Assembly (NCBI RefSeq): GCF_000336715.1
Contig: NZ_AOMF01000015.1
Coordinates: 1-49,482 of the forward strand
Origin: Halococcus thailandensis JCM 13552
Lineage (GTDB): Archaea; Halobacteriota; Halobacteria; Halobacteriales; Halococcaceae
Direction: 5' to 3'
Length of the DNA stretch: 49,482 bases
Shown here: in pieces, positions 26,460-32,955 of the stretch
How positions within the stretch are numbered: position 1 is the first letter of the stretch
Layout of the letters: every line of letters starts with the position of its first letter
The notes under the pieces: model-generated
Told to the model about the DNA's origin: nothing
The model's database searches: none
The model's input: only the letters and a program-made list of their open reading frames with translations
Program-made: the position numbers and the translations under genes

Positions 26460-26647
26460 AGGGGGGTGGTGTCCACCTCCTTGTCGTCCTCGTGAGCGTA
26501 CGGGTCGGTAGTGCCGGGCGTGTTCGGGCAGCCGGGCTCGTGGATCTCGCGCCGGTCGAAGTCGTCGGTTTCGGTGCGCTTGCCGCACTCGGCGCAGCGC
26601 TCGCCAGTCTGTGCTTCGTCGCCGTCCGCAGTCGTTTTCGGTGCCAT
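26456..26647 (-). CDS. small zinc-finger protein, first gene of leader-A unit (63 aa)
   Basis: The 63 residues start MAPKTTADGDEAQTGE and contain CAECGKR and, 18 residues on, HEPGCPN. A C..C...H....C arrangement like this suits a single zinc knuckle. The ATG follows the conserved UACCCU of leader A directly, which decides the start. Its first codons (ATGGCACC) agree with those of the genes at 27931 and 28540, so the shared cassette extends into the coding sequence. The role is unknown; small zinc proteins of mobile elements are often regulators or anti-defence factors. Confidence 0.7.
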   Translation of the reverse strand: MAPKTTADGDEAQTGERCAECGKRTETDDFDRREIHEPGCPNTPGTTDPYAHEDDKEVDTTPL

Positions 26648-26707
26648 AGGGTAGATCGGGAGTCTTCTTCTCCCGTATGCATACTATATAGGCATAGACA
26701 TATAACT
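26648..26707 (-). promoter_or_regulatory. shared promoter/leader cassette, copy A
   Basis: Read leftwards it holds a TATA-like TTATATG, TATGCCTATA and the palindrome GTATGCATAC (26675-26684). A hairpin GGGAG-AAGAAGA-CTCCC (26658-26674) follows, then GATCTACCCT immediately before the ATG. From the TCTATGCC element to the start codon it differs from copy D by a single base. The transcript should begin near the palindrome, giving a 5' leader of about 35 bases with the hairpin. No Shine-Dalgarno is present. Confidence 0.8.
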
Positions 26708-26776
26708 CTGTCGGAAAGCCTGCGAATGGGGGATAGAAGGATGCCTCTCGGCGTTTGGGTAGTAGTGAAAGAGGCC

Positions 26777-26834
26777 CCGATCTACCCTATGGCATGGGAA
26801 AGATTCTGGAGCCTCTCGCAGGGCAAAGCCCTGC
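26777..26834 (+). promoter_or_regulatory. partial leader core (copy F) followed by a strong hairpin
   Basis: CCCCGATCTACCCT-ATGGC at about 26776-26793 matches the last part of the shared leader, but the TATA box, palindrome and leader hairpin are missing. The ATG at 26789 opens a frame that runs antisense into the leftward gene at 26943. A second ATG at 26794 opens a 50-codon frame ending at 26946. Neither looks like a real protein. GCAGGGC-AAA-GCCCTGC at 26818-26834 is a perfect 7-bp hairpin. The copy is probably a relic whose gene was lost. It faces copy A, as copies B and C face away from each other. Confidence 0.5.
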
Positions 26835-26942
26835 ACCCGTATTTACTCGCGGACGTTCGGAAAAGCGTTCGGAAGCCACGCCGCCGAGCAGAGTTTCGCG
26901 GTGCCGTCGCGCGGGCGCGCGAAGCTACTACGGAAACTATCG

Positions 26943-27302
26943 CTAGTTACGTTCGCGCCGGCGCTCGTTCGGTTCGATCGCGGCCACGTATCGGCCCGGC
27001 CGGCAGCTGGGGATGTCGACGATCGCGACGCCCGCGGATGCACCGATCAGGTAGTCTACCAAGCCGCGGGGTGGTCGATCGCGGTCGAACGCGACGCGGA
27101 GACGCGGGCCGTCATCGCCGGCCACCGCGCGGGCTTCGGCGACGCTCTCCCAGTCGTCGAGGAGCGCTGCGCGAAAGTTCGCGAGCGGGTGGTCGCCGTC
27201 GAGATCGAGCGCGTCGGGACGATCGGCAGCGCTGTGCTCGCCGCTCTCGCTGGCTGCACTCTCGTCGGTCCCGAAGGTGGTTTGTTCGGTTATATGGATC
27301 AT
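26943..27302 (-). CDS. accessory protein of unknown function, third gene of leader-B unit (119 aa)
   Basis: This 119-residue acidic protein is the third gene of the leftward unit, starting 26 bases after the zinc-ribbon gene. DGDHPLANFRAALLDDWESV and GDDGPRLRVAFDRDRPPRGL suggest a small alpha/beta domain. A hydrophobic segment (LIGASAGVAIVDIP) precedes a basic C-terminus (EPNERRRERN). No family is recognised. The frame is supported by its acidic composition and operon position. Confidence 0.55.
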   Translation of the reverse strand: MIHITEQTTFGTDESAASESGEHSAADRPDALDLDGDHPLANFRAALLDDWESVAEARAVAGDDGPRLRVAFDRDRPPRGLVDYLIGASAGVAIVDIPSCRPGRYVAAIEPNERRRERN

Positions 27303-27328
27303 CCGCTCTCGCTGAAAACCGCCCGCGT

Positions 27329-27499
27329 TTACCGCGTGACGATGCCCGAGGTCCGCACTTCGCCGCCCGGAACACCGAACTCGTTAGTGTAGGTGCCCGT
27401 GCCGCCGCAGTCGGGGCACTCGTAGCGCTCGAACGCCCGCTTCTCGCCGGCGGAGACGTCCACGATCTGGAGAGGACTGCCGCAGTCGCCGCAGTGCAC
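27329..27499 (-). CDS. small zinc-ribbon protein, second gene of leader-B unit (56 aa)
   Basis: A GTG start at 27499, two bases after the preceding stop, opens 56 codons. The protein begins (M)HCGDCGSPLQIVDVSAGEK and has CPDCGGTG 20 residues later, a two-knuckle CxxC...CxxC zinc ribbon. The end is GEVRTSGIVTR. Spacing between the pairs is typical for rubredoxin-like or DksA-like ribbons. Such proteins bind nucleic acid or protein partners; nothing shows which here. Confidence 0.68.
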   Translation of the reverse strand: MHCGDCGSPLQIVDVSAGEKRAFERYECPDCGGTGTYTNEFGVPGGEVRTSGIVTR

Positions 27500-27501
27500 C
27501 G

Positions 27502-27768
27502 TTAGGCGTCCTCCGCGCCGTCTTCGGGATCCTCAGCGTCCTCGGGCTGGATCTCGCGGGCGTCCTCGGCGGTCGCCCGAACGAGGTCCATCATGCGCTC
27601 GCGGCGTTCCTCGACCGCTTCGAGGCTGTCGCGGCCGAGCGTGGCCGTCACACGGTCTTCGTCGCGGGTTCCGTCGCCGCGCTTGGTACGCACCTGAAGG
27701 GTGCAGAACCCGTCATCGTTTTCGCTCAGTTCCGTCCGCAGTTCGTCCGTTGGATTCTCGCTTGCCAT
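27502..27768 (-). CDS. small acidic protein, first gene of leader-B unit (88 aa)
   Basis: The start is fixed by leader B, whose UACCCU abuts the ATG at 27768. The 88 residues begin MASENPTDELRTELSENDDG, continue with a strand-rich segment FCTLQVRTKRGDGTRDEDRV and a helix SLEAVEERRERMMDLVRAT, and end in an acidic tail. The layout (two strands, helix, acidic tail) is common among small haloarchaeal accessory proteins. No cysteine pair is present. No function is recognised. Confidence 0.68.
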   Translation of the reverse strand: MASENPTDELRTELSENDDGFCTLQVRTKRGDGTRDEDRVTATLGRDSLEAVEERRERMMDLVRATAEDAREIQPEDAEDPEDGAEDA

Positions 27769-27826
27769 AGGGTAGGTCCGGGGCATCTCCCCGTATGCAT
27801 ACTGTATAGGCATAGAACTATAAAGA
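27769..27826 (-). promoter_or_regulatory. shared promoter/leader cassette, copy B
   Basis: On the minus strand: TATA box TTTATAG (27818-27824), TATGCCTATACA and GTATGCATAC. A hairpin GGGG-AGATG-CCCC follows, then GGACCTACCCT and the ATG. The hairpin stem differs in sequence from copies A, C and D but pairs equally well, so base-pairing is conserved. It is divergent from copy C; the two start codons are 162 bases apart. It is almost identical to copy E. Confidence 0.8.
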
Positions 27827-27867
27827 TTCCGATTCCGCCGAAAACTGGCTTCTCGCGTGCGAGCGAC

Positions 27868-27930
27868 AGAGTTAAGTGCCTATGCCTATATGGTATGCAT
27901 AGGGAGGAAGAAACACTCCCGATCTACCCT
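27868..27930 (+). promoter_or_regulatory. shared promoter/leader cassette, copy C
   Basis: Contains GTTAAGTG in the TATA position (weaker than the TTTATAG of B and D), TATGCCTATATG and GTATGCATAG (one base off the palindrome). The hairpin is GGGAG-GAAGAAACA-CTCCC, and GATCTACCCT abuts the ATG at 27931. The altered TATA element suggests that this unit is expressed differently from the others. Confidence 0.75.
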
Positions 27931-28368
27931 ATGGCACCGAACACCGCAACCCTCGACGGAAACGACGAATCGGACGAAATCGACATGGACGCGCTCGATG
28001 GCGACGAACGCCGCGCCGTTCGTGCTCGCAGCGAAAGCATGGTCGTCGTGCCTCAGACCGACGCAGACGGCGAGTGCATCGGCATGTACGACGTTCACAG
28101 CCAGTCCGGCAGCCACTACATCGTCGTGCTCGACAACGAGCGCGGGTGTGACTGCCCGGATACGCAGTTCAACCACGCCGAGAACTGCAAACATCGGCGA
28201 CGCGTGGCGATGCAGATTACCGAAACCGATTGCCCCGCGCCCGGCCAGCAGATCGGCGACTACGGCGCGACGCTCGAAGAGGTCCGCAAGCAGCTCGAAC
28301 GCGAGCGCAAGCGGATTCTCGACGAACTCGAAAGCCTGAACGGGATGATGGACGGCTTCGAGGACTAA
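27931..28368 (+). CDS. SWIM-type zinc-finger protein (145 aa)
   Basis: The start follows leader C. The 145-residue protein contains CDCPDTQFNHAENCKH near residues 75-90, the CxCxnCxH signature of the SWIM zinc finger, preceded by strands (SGSHYIVVLDNERG). A C-terminal coiled helix (LEEVRKQLERERKRILDELE) follows. SWIM domains bind DNA or proteins and occur with transposases, recombination factors and stand-alone regulators. A free-standing SWIM protein under the shared leader supports a regulatory or DNA-processing role. A second SWIM-like motif occurs in the protein at 31832. Confidence 0.75.
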   Translation: MAPNTATLDGNDESDEIDMDALDGDERRAVRARSESMVVVPQTDADGECIGMYDVHSQSGSHYIVVLDNERGCDCPDTQFNHAENCKHRRRVAMQITETDCPAPGQQIGDYGATLEEVRKQLERERKRILDELESLNGMMDGFED

Positions 28369-28479
28369 ACGGCCGGCCGCTTTTTCGCGCGCTTTCGCTC
28401 GGCAGATTCGCCCGCTCACCTTCGCCGCGAGCGGGTAGCTTTCCCGCCGCAAAGCCCCGCCATCTGTCGAAATCAATGG

Positions 28480-28539
28480 TTTTATAGTTCTATGCCTATA
28501 TGGTATGCATACGGGAGAAGAAGACTCCCGATCTACCCT
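28480..28539 (+). promoter_or_regulatory. shared promoter/leader cassette, copy D
   Basis: TATA box TTTATAG (28481-28487), TATGCCTATATG and GTATGCATAC, then hairpin CGGGAG-AAGAAGA-CTCCCG and ATCTACCCT directly before the ATG at 28540. Distance from TATA to start is about 55 bases, so the mRNA should begin around the palindrome and carry the hairpin in a short leader. Confidence 0.82.
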
Positions 28540-28899
28540 ATGGCACCCGAAACGACAGCAGACGAGAGCGGAATAGACGCGCGGACGCTCGCCGGAACGC
28601 CGGTCGGCGGTCCCGATGGCAGCGCCGCGTGTGACACCTGTAACCGACGCCTCAGCGACGGCCAGCGCCGCGCTGACGCGCCCGACACCGACGCTGATAC
28701 GGTCGTGGTCTACGCGACTCGCGCCCGGCAGTCGGACACGTGGGCGCTTCGCTGGGTCAGCTGTGAATCCTGTGGTTCGCCCGGCGGTGACGACGCGCTC
28801 GAATCCGGCGAAGCGGTCGCCAAAGCCACGCTCGGCTACGACGCGCGTATCGGTGCGTTCGCGCTCGAAGATGTGCGCGACATCGAGGTGAGCAGCTGA
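28540..28899 (+). CDS. small protein with CxxC pairs, first gene of leader-D unit (119 aa)
   Basis: The start is set by leader D. The 119 residues begin MAPETTADESG. CDTCNRRLSDGQ near residue 32 and CESCGSPGG near 72 make a two-pair zinc site, separated by strands TVVVYATRARQ and TWALRWVS. A C-terminal strand-helix segment (GYDARIGAFALEDVRDIEV) completes a compact treble-clef-like domain. It resembles small uncharacterised haloarchaeal zinc proteins; the function is unknown. The stop overlaps the next start by one base. Confidence 0.68.
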   Translation: MAPETTADESGIDARTLAGTPVGGPDGSAACDTCNRRLSDGQRRADAPDTDADTVVVYATRARQSDTWALRWVSCESCGSPGGDDALESGEAVAKATLGYDARIGAFALEDVRDIEVSS

Positions 28900-28997
28900 T
28901 GCCCCGGATTCGGTGCGGGAACTGCGGCCGCTCGCTGAAGGTGGATCGGAACGGCACCGTGCGGTGCCCGAACTGCGGGAAGAGAAACCGGGCGTAG
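28899..28997 (+). CDS. minimal zinc ribbon protein (32 aa), second gene of leader-D unit
   Basis: The ATG overlaps the previous stop (TGATG). Only 32 codons encode MPRIRCGNCGRSLKVDRNGT followed by VRCPNCGKRNRA. The two CxNCG knuckles are spaced as in RNA polymerase subunit P or ribosomal zinc ribbons, and the chain is rich in Arg and Lys in contrast to its acidic neighbours. It should bind nucleic acid. It ends with TAG, after which the same frame continues with coding character (see the pseudogene that follows). Confidence 0.65.
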   Translation: MPRIRCGNCGRSLKVDRNGTVRCPNCGKRNRA

Positions 28998-29493
28998 GCG
29001 CTTCCCTATCCTCCCGAGAACGATAACGCCGATTGGGGGCGCACCGTCGAGATCGCCGCGTGCGACCGCTGGCAGCTGGAGCACGTCGCCGGTGATGTCG
29101 CCGCGCCCGGCTGGTACGACGCCCTGACGATGCAGGCGCTCTCAGACGCCACAGATGCCCGCGTGAGCGCGTTCGGCTCGGTCGAGGCCCACACGCCGAT
29201 CGAGGTCAAGGCGGCCCGCTACCGCGTACAGGAGGGGTTCCCAGCGCCGTGGGGGCTGGTGGCTTCGGGAAAGTTCGTACCGCGCGCTCGTCAAGGCTGA
29301 CGGCGAGTATGCGCTCGCCGTGTACGACCCGGCACCGGAGCTGGACGGCGGTGTCCTGGCGCTTGTGCTTCGGCCCGCGTGGTGGATCGGCGAGCGCGTC
29401 ACGTCGTGGTCGCCATGCGGCCCCGGCCACCGTGCCGATCGTGCCGCGTGCGTCCCGTGGAGTCGAGCATTCGATCCGTCGGAAGTTCGCTAA
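28998..29493 (+). pseudogene. decayed gene with frameshift after the minimal zinc ribbon
   Basis: The frame following the TAG reads ALPYPPENDNADWGRTVEIA and on to GFPAPWGLVASGK near 29270. A shift of one base is then needed to continue as YRALVKADGEYALAVYDP and VLALVLRPAWWIGERVTSW, ending in TAA at 29491-29493. Both halves have haloarchaeal codon bias and protein-like composition, but no start codon opens the first half. Sequencing error at one site would not explain both the absent start and the shift. A degraded gene is the best reading. The family is not recognised. Confidence 0.5.
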
Positions 29494-29554
29494 TACGGCT
29501 CTTTTCCGACGTTTGCCGTGATCCAACTGAGGTACAGCCCGCGCAGAGGAGAGG

Positions 29555-29887
29555 TTAGTTGTGTTCTTCGCGCGCTTTGAGCGTGATGCCTTCGAGCCGA
29601 TATAGTTCGTGGGCGAGGTCGTTGTCGTCGTTGAGGGTGTAGTAGGTGCTTTGGCCCATCTCCCGCGTCTTTTCTACGACTCCCAGCTGCTCTAAGTCTT
29701 CGAGGTGCTTGTAGACGGTGCTGCGGGCGACTCCGGCGAGTTGCGCAACGTAGCTGATCGTGATGTCCCGACCACGCTCGGAGACGAATGCGGCCAATAT
29801 CTTCGTCCGCCCGGGGGTGCCGAACACCTCCATGAAGGGGTGTCCGTCGGCAAACGCCATGTCTGATTCGTCCATCTGTGCTTCCAT
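29555..29887 (-). CDS. winged-helix transcriptional regulator (110 aa)
   Basis: A canonical winged-helix domain occupies residues 20-90: FMEVFGTPGRTKILAAFVSE (helix 1), ISYVAQLAGVARSTVYKHLE (recognition helices), LEQLGVVEKTREMGQSTYYT (wing). ArsR/IclR-like and haloarchaeal plasmid regulators share this layout. It is divergent from the gene at 30007, and the 119-base interval should carry both promoters. It lies within the leader-cassette region and is a candidate regulator of those units, which is inference. Confidence 0.78.
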   Translation of the reverse strand: MEAQMDESDMAFADGHPFMEVFGTPGRTKILAAFVSERGRDITISYVAQLAGVARSTVYKHLEDLEQLGVVEKTREMGQSTYYTLNDDNDLAHELYRLEGITLKAREEHN

Positions 29888-29959
29888 GTCCTTACTCAGG
29901 TCATGCAGCTAATTAAACGTTGTGTCATTCAGACGGGTGTGTTGTTCTGATGCAACGCA

Positions 29960-29967
29960 TTTATACA
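29960..29967 (+). promoter_or_regulatory. TATA box upstream of the 30007 gene
   Basis: TTTATACA stands 47 bases before the ATG at 30007 and predicts a transcript start near 29988. This excludes the upstream in-frame starts at 29950 and 29968. A GGGTGA Shine-Dalgarno-like motif at about 29988-29993 supports the chosen ATG. Confidence 0.6.
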
Positions 29968-30006
29968 ATGGTCGCGCATAGGGTAGAGTGGGTGAAGCAT
30001 CTAAGA

Positions 30007-30291
30007 ATGGATGACCAACAAATCAGAAATCGCATCGTGGAGAAAATGATTCGAGACGGCCCCATCACGGGCGGGAACAAGACCACTATTGACACAGCAG
30101 TCAACAAGTATCTCCCCTCCCATGAGCAGGGCCGGGGTAAGACGCTCATCGACGAGATGCTCGCCGATCCCGATTCACCGATTGAGGGTTACGGCGGTGG
30201 CGGGCGGCAGAACATTCGGCTTGAGGGCGTCCCCAAGGCGGTTGAGTACCTGAAAGCGAACGACGGCAACGTTCCGTTCGGGTACGACTGA
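30007..30291 (+). CDS. small winged-helix-like protein (94 aa)
   Basis: The start at 30007 (MDDQQIRNRIVEKMIRDGPI) is chosen because the TATA box leaves no room for longer forms. The 94 residues contain a helical region with GPITGGNKTTIDTAVNKYLP and a glycine-rich turn GYGGGGRQNIRLEG. A strand-helix end (VPKAVEYLKAND) follows. The pattern of three helices and a wing suggests a DNA-binding domain. It faces away from the winged-helix regulator. Function not known. Confidence 0.6.
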   Translation: MDDQQIRNRIVEKMIRDGPITGGNKTTIDTAVNKYLPSHEQGRGKTLIDEMLADPDSPIEGYGGGGRQNIRLEGVPKAVEYLKANDGNVPFGYD

Positions 30292-30373
30292 TTTCACCGC
30301 CTTCTCGATTTCGTGCAACGGAGCGCGTCCGTACCGGTCGAAATATTCGGCTGGGACCGGCAGCTGATCGGTG

Positions 30374-30431
30374 CTTTTATGAGTTTATGCCTATACAGTA
30401 TGCATACGGGGAGATGCCCCGGACCTACCCT
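30374..30431 (+). promoter_or_regulatory. shared promoter/leader cassette, copy E
   Basis: TTTTATGAG in the TATA position, TATGCCTATACA, then the palindrome GTATGCATAC, hairpin GGGG-AGATG-CCCC and GGACCTACCCT before the ATG at 30432. It is nearly identical to copy B although the genes downstream are unrelated. This cassette heads the longest unit, five overlapping genes to 32836. Confidence 0.82.
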
Positions 30432-30935
30432 ATGGCAAACGACACTATGCAAAACGACGACGAAACAACCGGCCTCCGGCATTTCGAGGCGGGCAAGCGA
30501 GCGCTCGATCGCGAGAGCGACGACGACAGTCAGGTGCTCGTCCTCGGCGCTCACGCTTCGACCGCCGAGAAATGTTACGTCGCGGCTATCGGCCAGACCA
30601 TCGCCGAAGCGAACCCCGAGTATCCCGCGAGCGACGCAGTGGCGGACGTTGCGTTCGTCGAGGGCATTGAGGACGCGATGGGCGTCGACTGGGAAGCCGC
30701 TGACGTGCTCGAACTGTACGCCGACGGCGAGCTGGACCGGGCACGCATTAAGCGCTACGCCTACCCGGAGAAACGTCTGGAGCCGATCGGCAACGAGAGC
30801 GACGAGGAAAGCGCCGATGCATGCCCAGACGGTGGCCAGAACACGAACACCAACGCTCACGGCGACGAGGTGCCGGTTCGGTGCGAGCCTGCCGACTTCG
30901 GTGGAGGCGAGGCCTCCGGAATGGATGAGCTATGA
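30432..30935 (+). CDS. acidic accessory protein, first gene of leader-E operon (167 aa)
   Basis: The start is fixed by leader E. The 167-residue protein has a likely alpha/beta domain in residues 15-120 (QVLVLGAHASTAEKCYVAAI, ADVAFVEGIEDAMGVDWEAA, LDRARIKRYAYPEKRL). A long acidic, probably disordered tail ending GGGEASGMDEL follows. It has no cysteine pairs. The next gene begins four bases before its stop. The function is unknown. Confidence 0.65.
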   Translation: MANDTMQNDDETTGLRHFEAGKRALDRESDDDSQVLVLGAHASTAEKCYVAAIGQTIAEANPEYPASDAVADVAFVEGIEDAMGVDWEAADVLELYADGELDRARIKRYAYPEKRLEPIGNESDEESADACPDGGQNTNTNAHGDEVPVRCEPADFGGGEASGMDEL

Positions 30936-31390
30936 CTGGCATCAAGCACGAGGACTGCGATCGGTGCGACGGGACCGGCCAGATCACCAAGACGGTCGCC
31001 GGCCGTTCGGGTCTCGTTTCGTCCCCGAACTGCGACAACGTGCCGAAGTACGCGGTCCCGGACGACCCGCCCGCGGATCCGAAAGCGCGTCTTGACGAGA
31101 TATTAGCCCGTCGCGATGAACTCAGCGAGCAAAAGCAACAGGCGAAGAGGCTCCGATCGGATGTCAACGATGCGCGGGAGATGCTTTCCGGGGCAGCGGA
31201 CAACGACCTCATGTCCGACGCCGCTGAGGCGAAGCTCAACCATATCGCCGAGCAGATTCGGCTTGTCATGCGCGAGGTAGATGTGATCCGCGGAATCGGT
31301 TACGAAGAGGAGCAACTCAACCGCGAGAAAGCCGAACTCCACACGCTACTCAAGCACATCGACGAGCCGGAACCGGAGGCCGCCAGATGA
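30932..31390 (+). CDS. zinc-knuckle plus coiled-coil protein (152 aa)
   Basis: Overlaps its neighbours on both sides by four bases. The N-terminus has HEDCDRCDGTGQITKT, a DnaJ-like CxxCxGxG half-knuckle, with a further SPNCDNVP. Residues 48-145 are helical with heptads (ARLDEILARRDELSEQKQQA and EEEQLNREKAELHTLL), giving a coiled coil that should mediate dimer formation. Metal binding is plausible but needs a partner chain because only three cysteines are near each other. No family is recognised. Confidence 0.62.
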   Translation: MTGIKHEDCDRCDGTGQITKTVAGRSGLVSSPNCDNVPKYAVPDDPPADPKARLDEILARRDELSEQKQQAKRLRSDVNDAREMLSGAADNDLMSDAAEAKLNHIAEQIRLVMREVDVIRGIGYEEEQLNREKAELHTLLKHIDEPEPEAAR

Positions 31391-31557
31391 GTGAAAGCCA
31401 GTCAGACCTCACCACGTTCGACGTCGACGCCGCCCCGGAGGGCGCGTGCGCTCGCTACAAAATCTGCGGGAACGTCGTTCCTGGACGCGGCCAGATGTGC
31501 GGCGAGTGTCTCGACGAGCTCCGCGCCGACGATCGCGAGCAGCGGGAGGGGCGATGA
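31387..31557 (+). CDS. small zinc-knuckle protein (56 aa)
   Basis: The ATG overlaps the previous stop (ATGA). The 56 residues contain CARYKICGNVVPGRGQMCGE followed by CLDEL. The four cysteines (C..... C........ C..C) form a probable zinc site. Flanks are acidic. Its coupling to both neighbours shows that it is translated despite its small size. The function is unknown. Confidence 0.6.
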   Translation: MSESQSDLTTFDVDAAPEGACARYKICGNVVPGRGQMCGECLDELRADDREQREGR

Positions 31558-31835
31558 TGCCATTCGAGAGCCCGCAATCGCGCAGGCAGCGCGTGGAGAA
31601 CGCAGTCATCCAGCTACTGGATACCGACGAGTACGGCAACAGCTGTCGATACTTCCAAGCGGGAGATATTGCGGACAGCGACTCAGAACTGACGTCGAAA
31701 ATGGCTGGGTCCTATCTGCCGAAGTTGGCGGATGAATCGCCCCTTGAGTCGGGAATCGCCATTGGACGGCACACGGAGCGGAACAATTCGACAGTGTGGG
31801 TCGTTAAGCGAGGGGGCGGGGGAGGGAGCGAATGA
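31554..31835 (+). CDS. winged-helix-like accessory protein (93 aa)
   Basis: The ATG at 31554 forms an ATGA overlap with the preceding stop; a second ATG follows at once. The protein (MMPFESPQSRRQRVENAVIQ...) has a helix, then CRYFQAGDIADSDSELTSKM, which resembles a helix-turn-helix. SGIAIGRHTERNNSTVWVVK then looks like a wing ending in a glycine run. This matches small haloarchaeal winged-helix proteins found in accessory operons. DNA binding is inferred. Confidence 0.62.
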   Translation: MMPFESPQSRRQRVENAVIQLLDTDEYGNSCRYFQAGDIADSDSELTSKMAGSYLPKLADESPLESGIAIGRHTERNNSTVWVVKRGGGGGSE

Positions 31836-32836
31836 GCGACCGGAATCTCACCGTCGCCCGGCTCGTCGACGACGAGATCGGGGGCATCGAGATAGAGGAC
31901 AGTGCGTTCGGCGACCTGCTTTCGGAGCTGGGGATTTCCCCGAAGATCGAGAAGCGGACACTGGTCCAGTCCTCGAAGCCCGGCGACGATGACACCCGCG
32001 GCTACATCGTCTCGCTTCACACGGTGCCCGGAACGGACGGCGCGGCACAGGTCTACTCGTGTACGTGCGCGGGGTACAAATTCCACCAACTGCTCTCACA
32101 CGCAGATGCGATACGCGACGATCCCGAGACCGGCTTCGAGCGCCTCGGGCGATGCAAGCACGGTGATGCGGTCGCCGTCGCCGACCGGACGACCGAGGAC
32201 CGCGAGGGCGATCAGCAGGGCTTCGATACGTTCGCCGACGGAGGTACAGCTGACCCGGACGCCATCGACAGGCCGGGCCACGGCCGCCCCGGAGGCGTCG
32301 ACGAGCCGGATCCCGACGCAGCATACCAGGATGAGCCGCCGGAACACGCCCCGCCGTGCGACGACTGTGGCGAGCAGCCGGGCGAGCAGATCGTGCAGTG
32401 CCCGATCGATGAGGAGCGCCGGCTGGATCTCTGCCCGGACTGCTACGACGAGCGCGGGCCGGGCATCGAGATCTGCCACGTACGTCGCGACGAGGACTGG
32501 GACGTCAACGGCGGCCGTGCGTCGCCGAACGTTCGTCCTGGAGAGAAGCGCCACATGGGCAACACGGCGTTCCCTGCTCCGGGCTGGATCGGCAACCCGC
32601 ACCCGATGGAAGAAGACACCGAGGTCGAGCGCTGGCGCGTCCTCAAAGCGTTCCGCCGCGATCTGCTCGAAAAGGTTCGTGACGGCGAGTTCTTCGCCTA
32701 CCATCTCGGCAAGCTTCGGGGCAAGCGCGTGGCGTGCTGGTGTCGCTCAGAGCGCGAAGACTGGCCCGATGGCGACGGCGACCCGTGCCACCTCGACGTC
32801 GTCCACGCGGCGCTGATGGGCCTGTACACGGAGTAG
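31832..32836 (+). CDS. SWIM-like zinc finger fused to zinc knuckles and a DUF4326 domain
   Basis: This is the last gene of the leader-E unit (334 aa), with a four-base overlap at its start. Residues 60-115 contain YSCTCAGYKFHQLL and GRCKHGDAV, a SWIM-like CxC...CxH motif. A disordered acidic linker follows. CDDCGEQPGEQIVQCP and DLCPDCYDERG then supply a further zinc site. The C-terminal 105 residues (VNGGRASPNVRPGEKRHMGN, GWIGNPHPMEEDTEVERWRV, LGKLRGKRVACWC, CHLDVV) match DUF4326. That domain is common in phages and plasmids and of unknown activity. The three-domain fusion is unusual. Confidence 0.75.
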   Translation: MSDRNLTVARLVDDEIGGIEIEDSAFGDLLSELGISPKIEKRTLVQSSKPGDDDTRGYIVSLHTVPGTDGAAQVYSCTCAGYKFHQLLSHADAIRDDPETGFERLGRCKHGDAVAVADRTTEDREGDQQGFDTFADGGTADPDAIDRPGHGRPGGVDEPDPDAAYQDEPPEHAPPCDDCGEQPGEQIVQCPIDEERRLDLCPDCYDERGPGIEICHVRRDEDWDVNGGRASPNVRPGEKRHMGNTAFPAPGWIGNPHPMEEDTEVERWRVLKAFRRDLLEKVRDGEFFAYHLGKLRGKRVACWCRSEREDWPDGDGDPCHLDVVHAALMGLYTE

Positions 32837-32955
32837 GCAGCTGCTCACACCGTGGGCGGGCGGGGAAACTCCCGCCGCCGTTCGATTCGGCTTGTGAGTA
32901 TCAGGGTTCCGGGCCCTCGAAACCCCGGAGAACACCAAAACGGAGCATCTACCCT
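32837..32955 (+). promoter_or_regulatory. upstream region with partial leader core (copy G)
   Basis: CATCTACCCT abuts the ATG at 32956 and ATGGC follows, as in the other cassettes, but the upstream palindrome and TATA element are absent. GGCGGG/CCCGCC and GGGTTC/GAAACCC can form two hairpins between the preceding stop and the core. The first may terminate the leader-E transcript. Confidence 0.55.

Noticed and set aside
26492-27505. A 337-codon open frame on the plus strand across the zinc-protein cluster
   Set aside because: The translation is Arg/Ser/Gly-rich and antisense to four small leftward genes that have starts fixed by leaders or overlaps. Long antisense frames are common in GC-rich haloarchaeal DNA.
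29968-29990. Reverse-oriented TACCCTATGC near 29973-29985 as another leader core
   Set aside because: The ATG on the minus strand opens only 16 codons and none of the other cassette elements are present. It may be chance or a relic.
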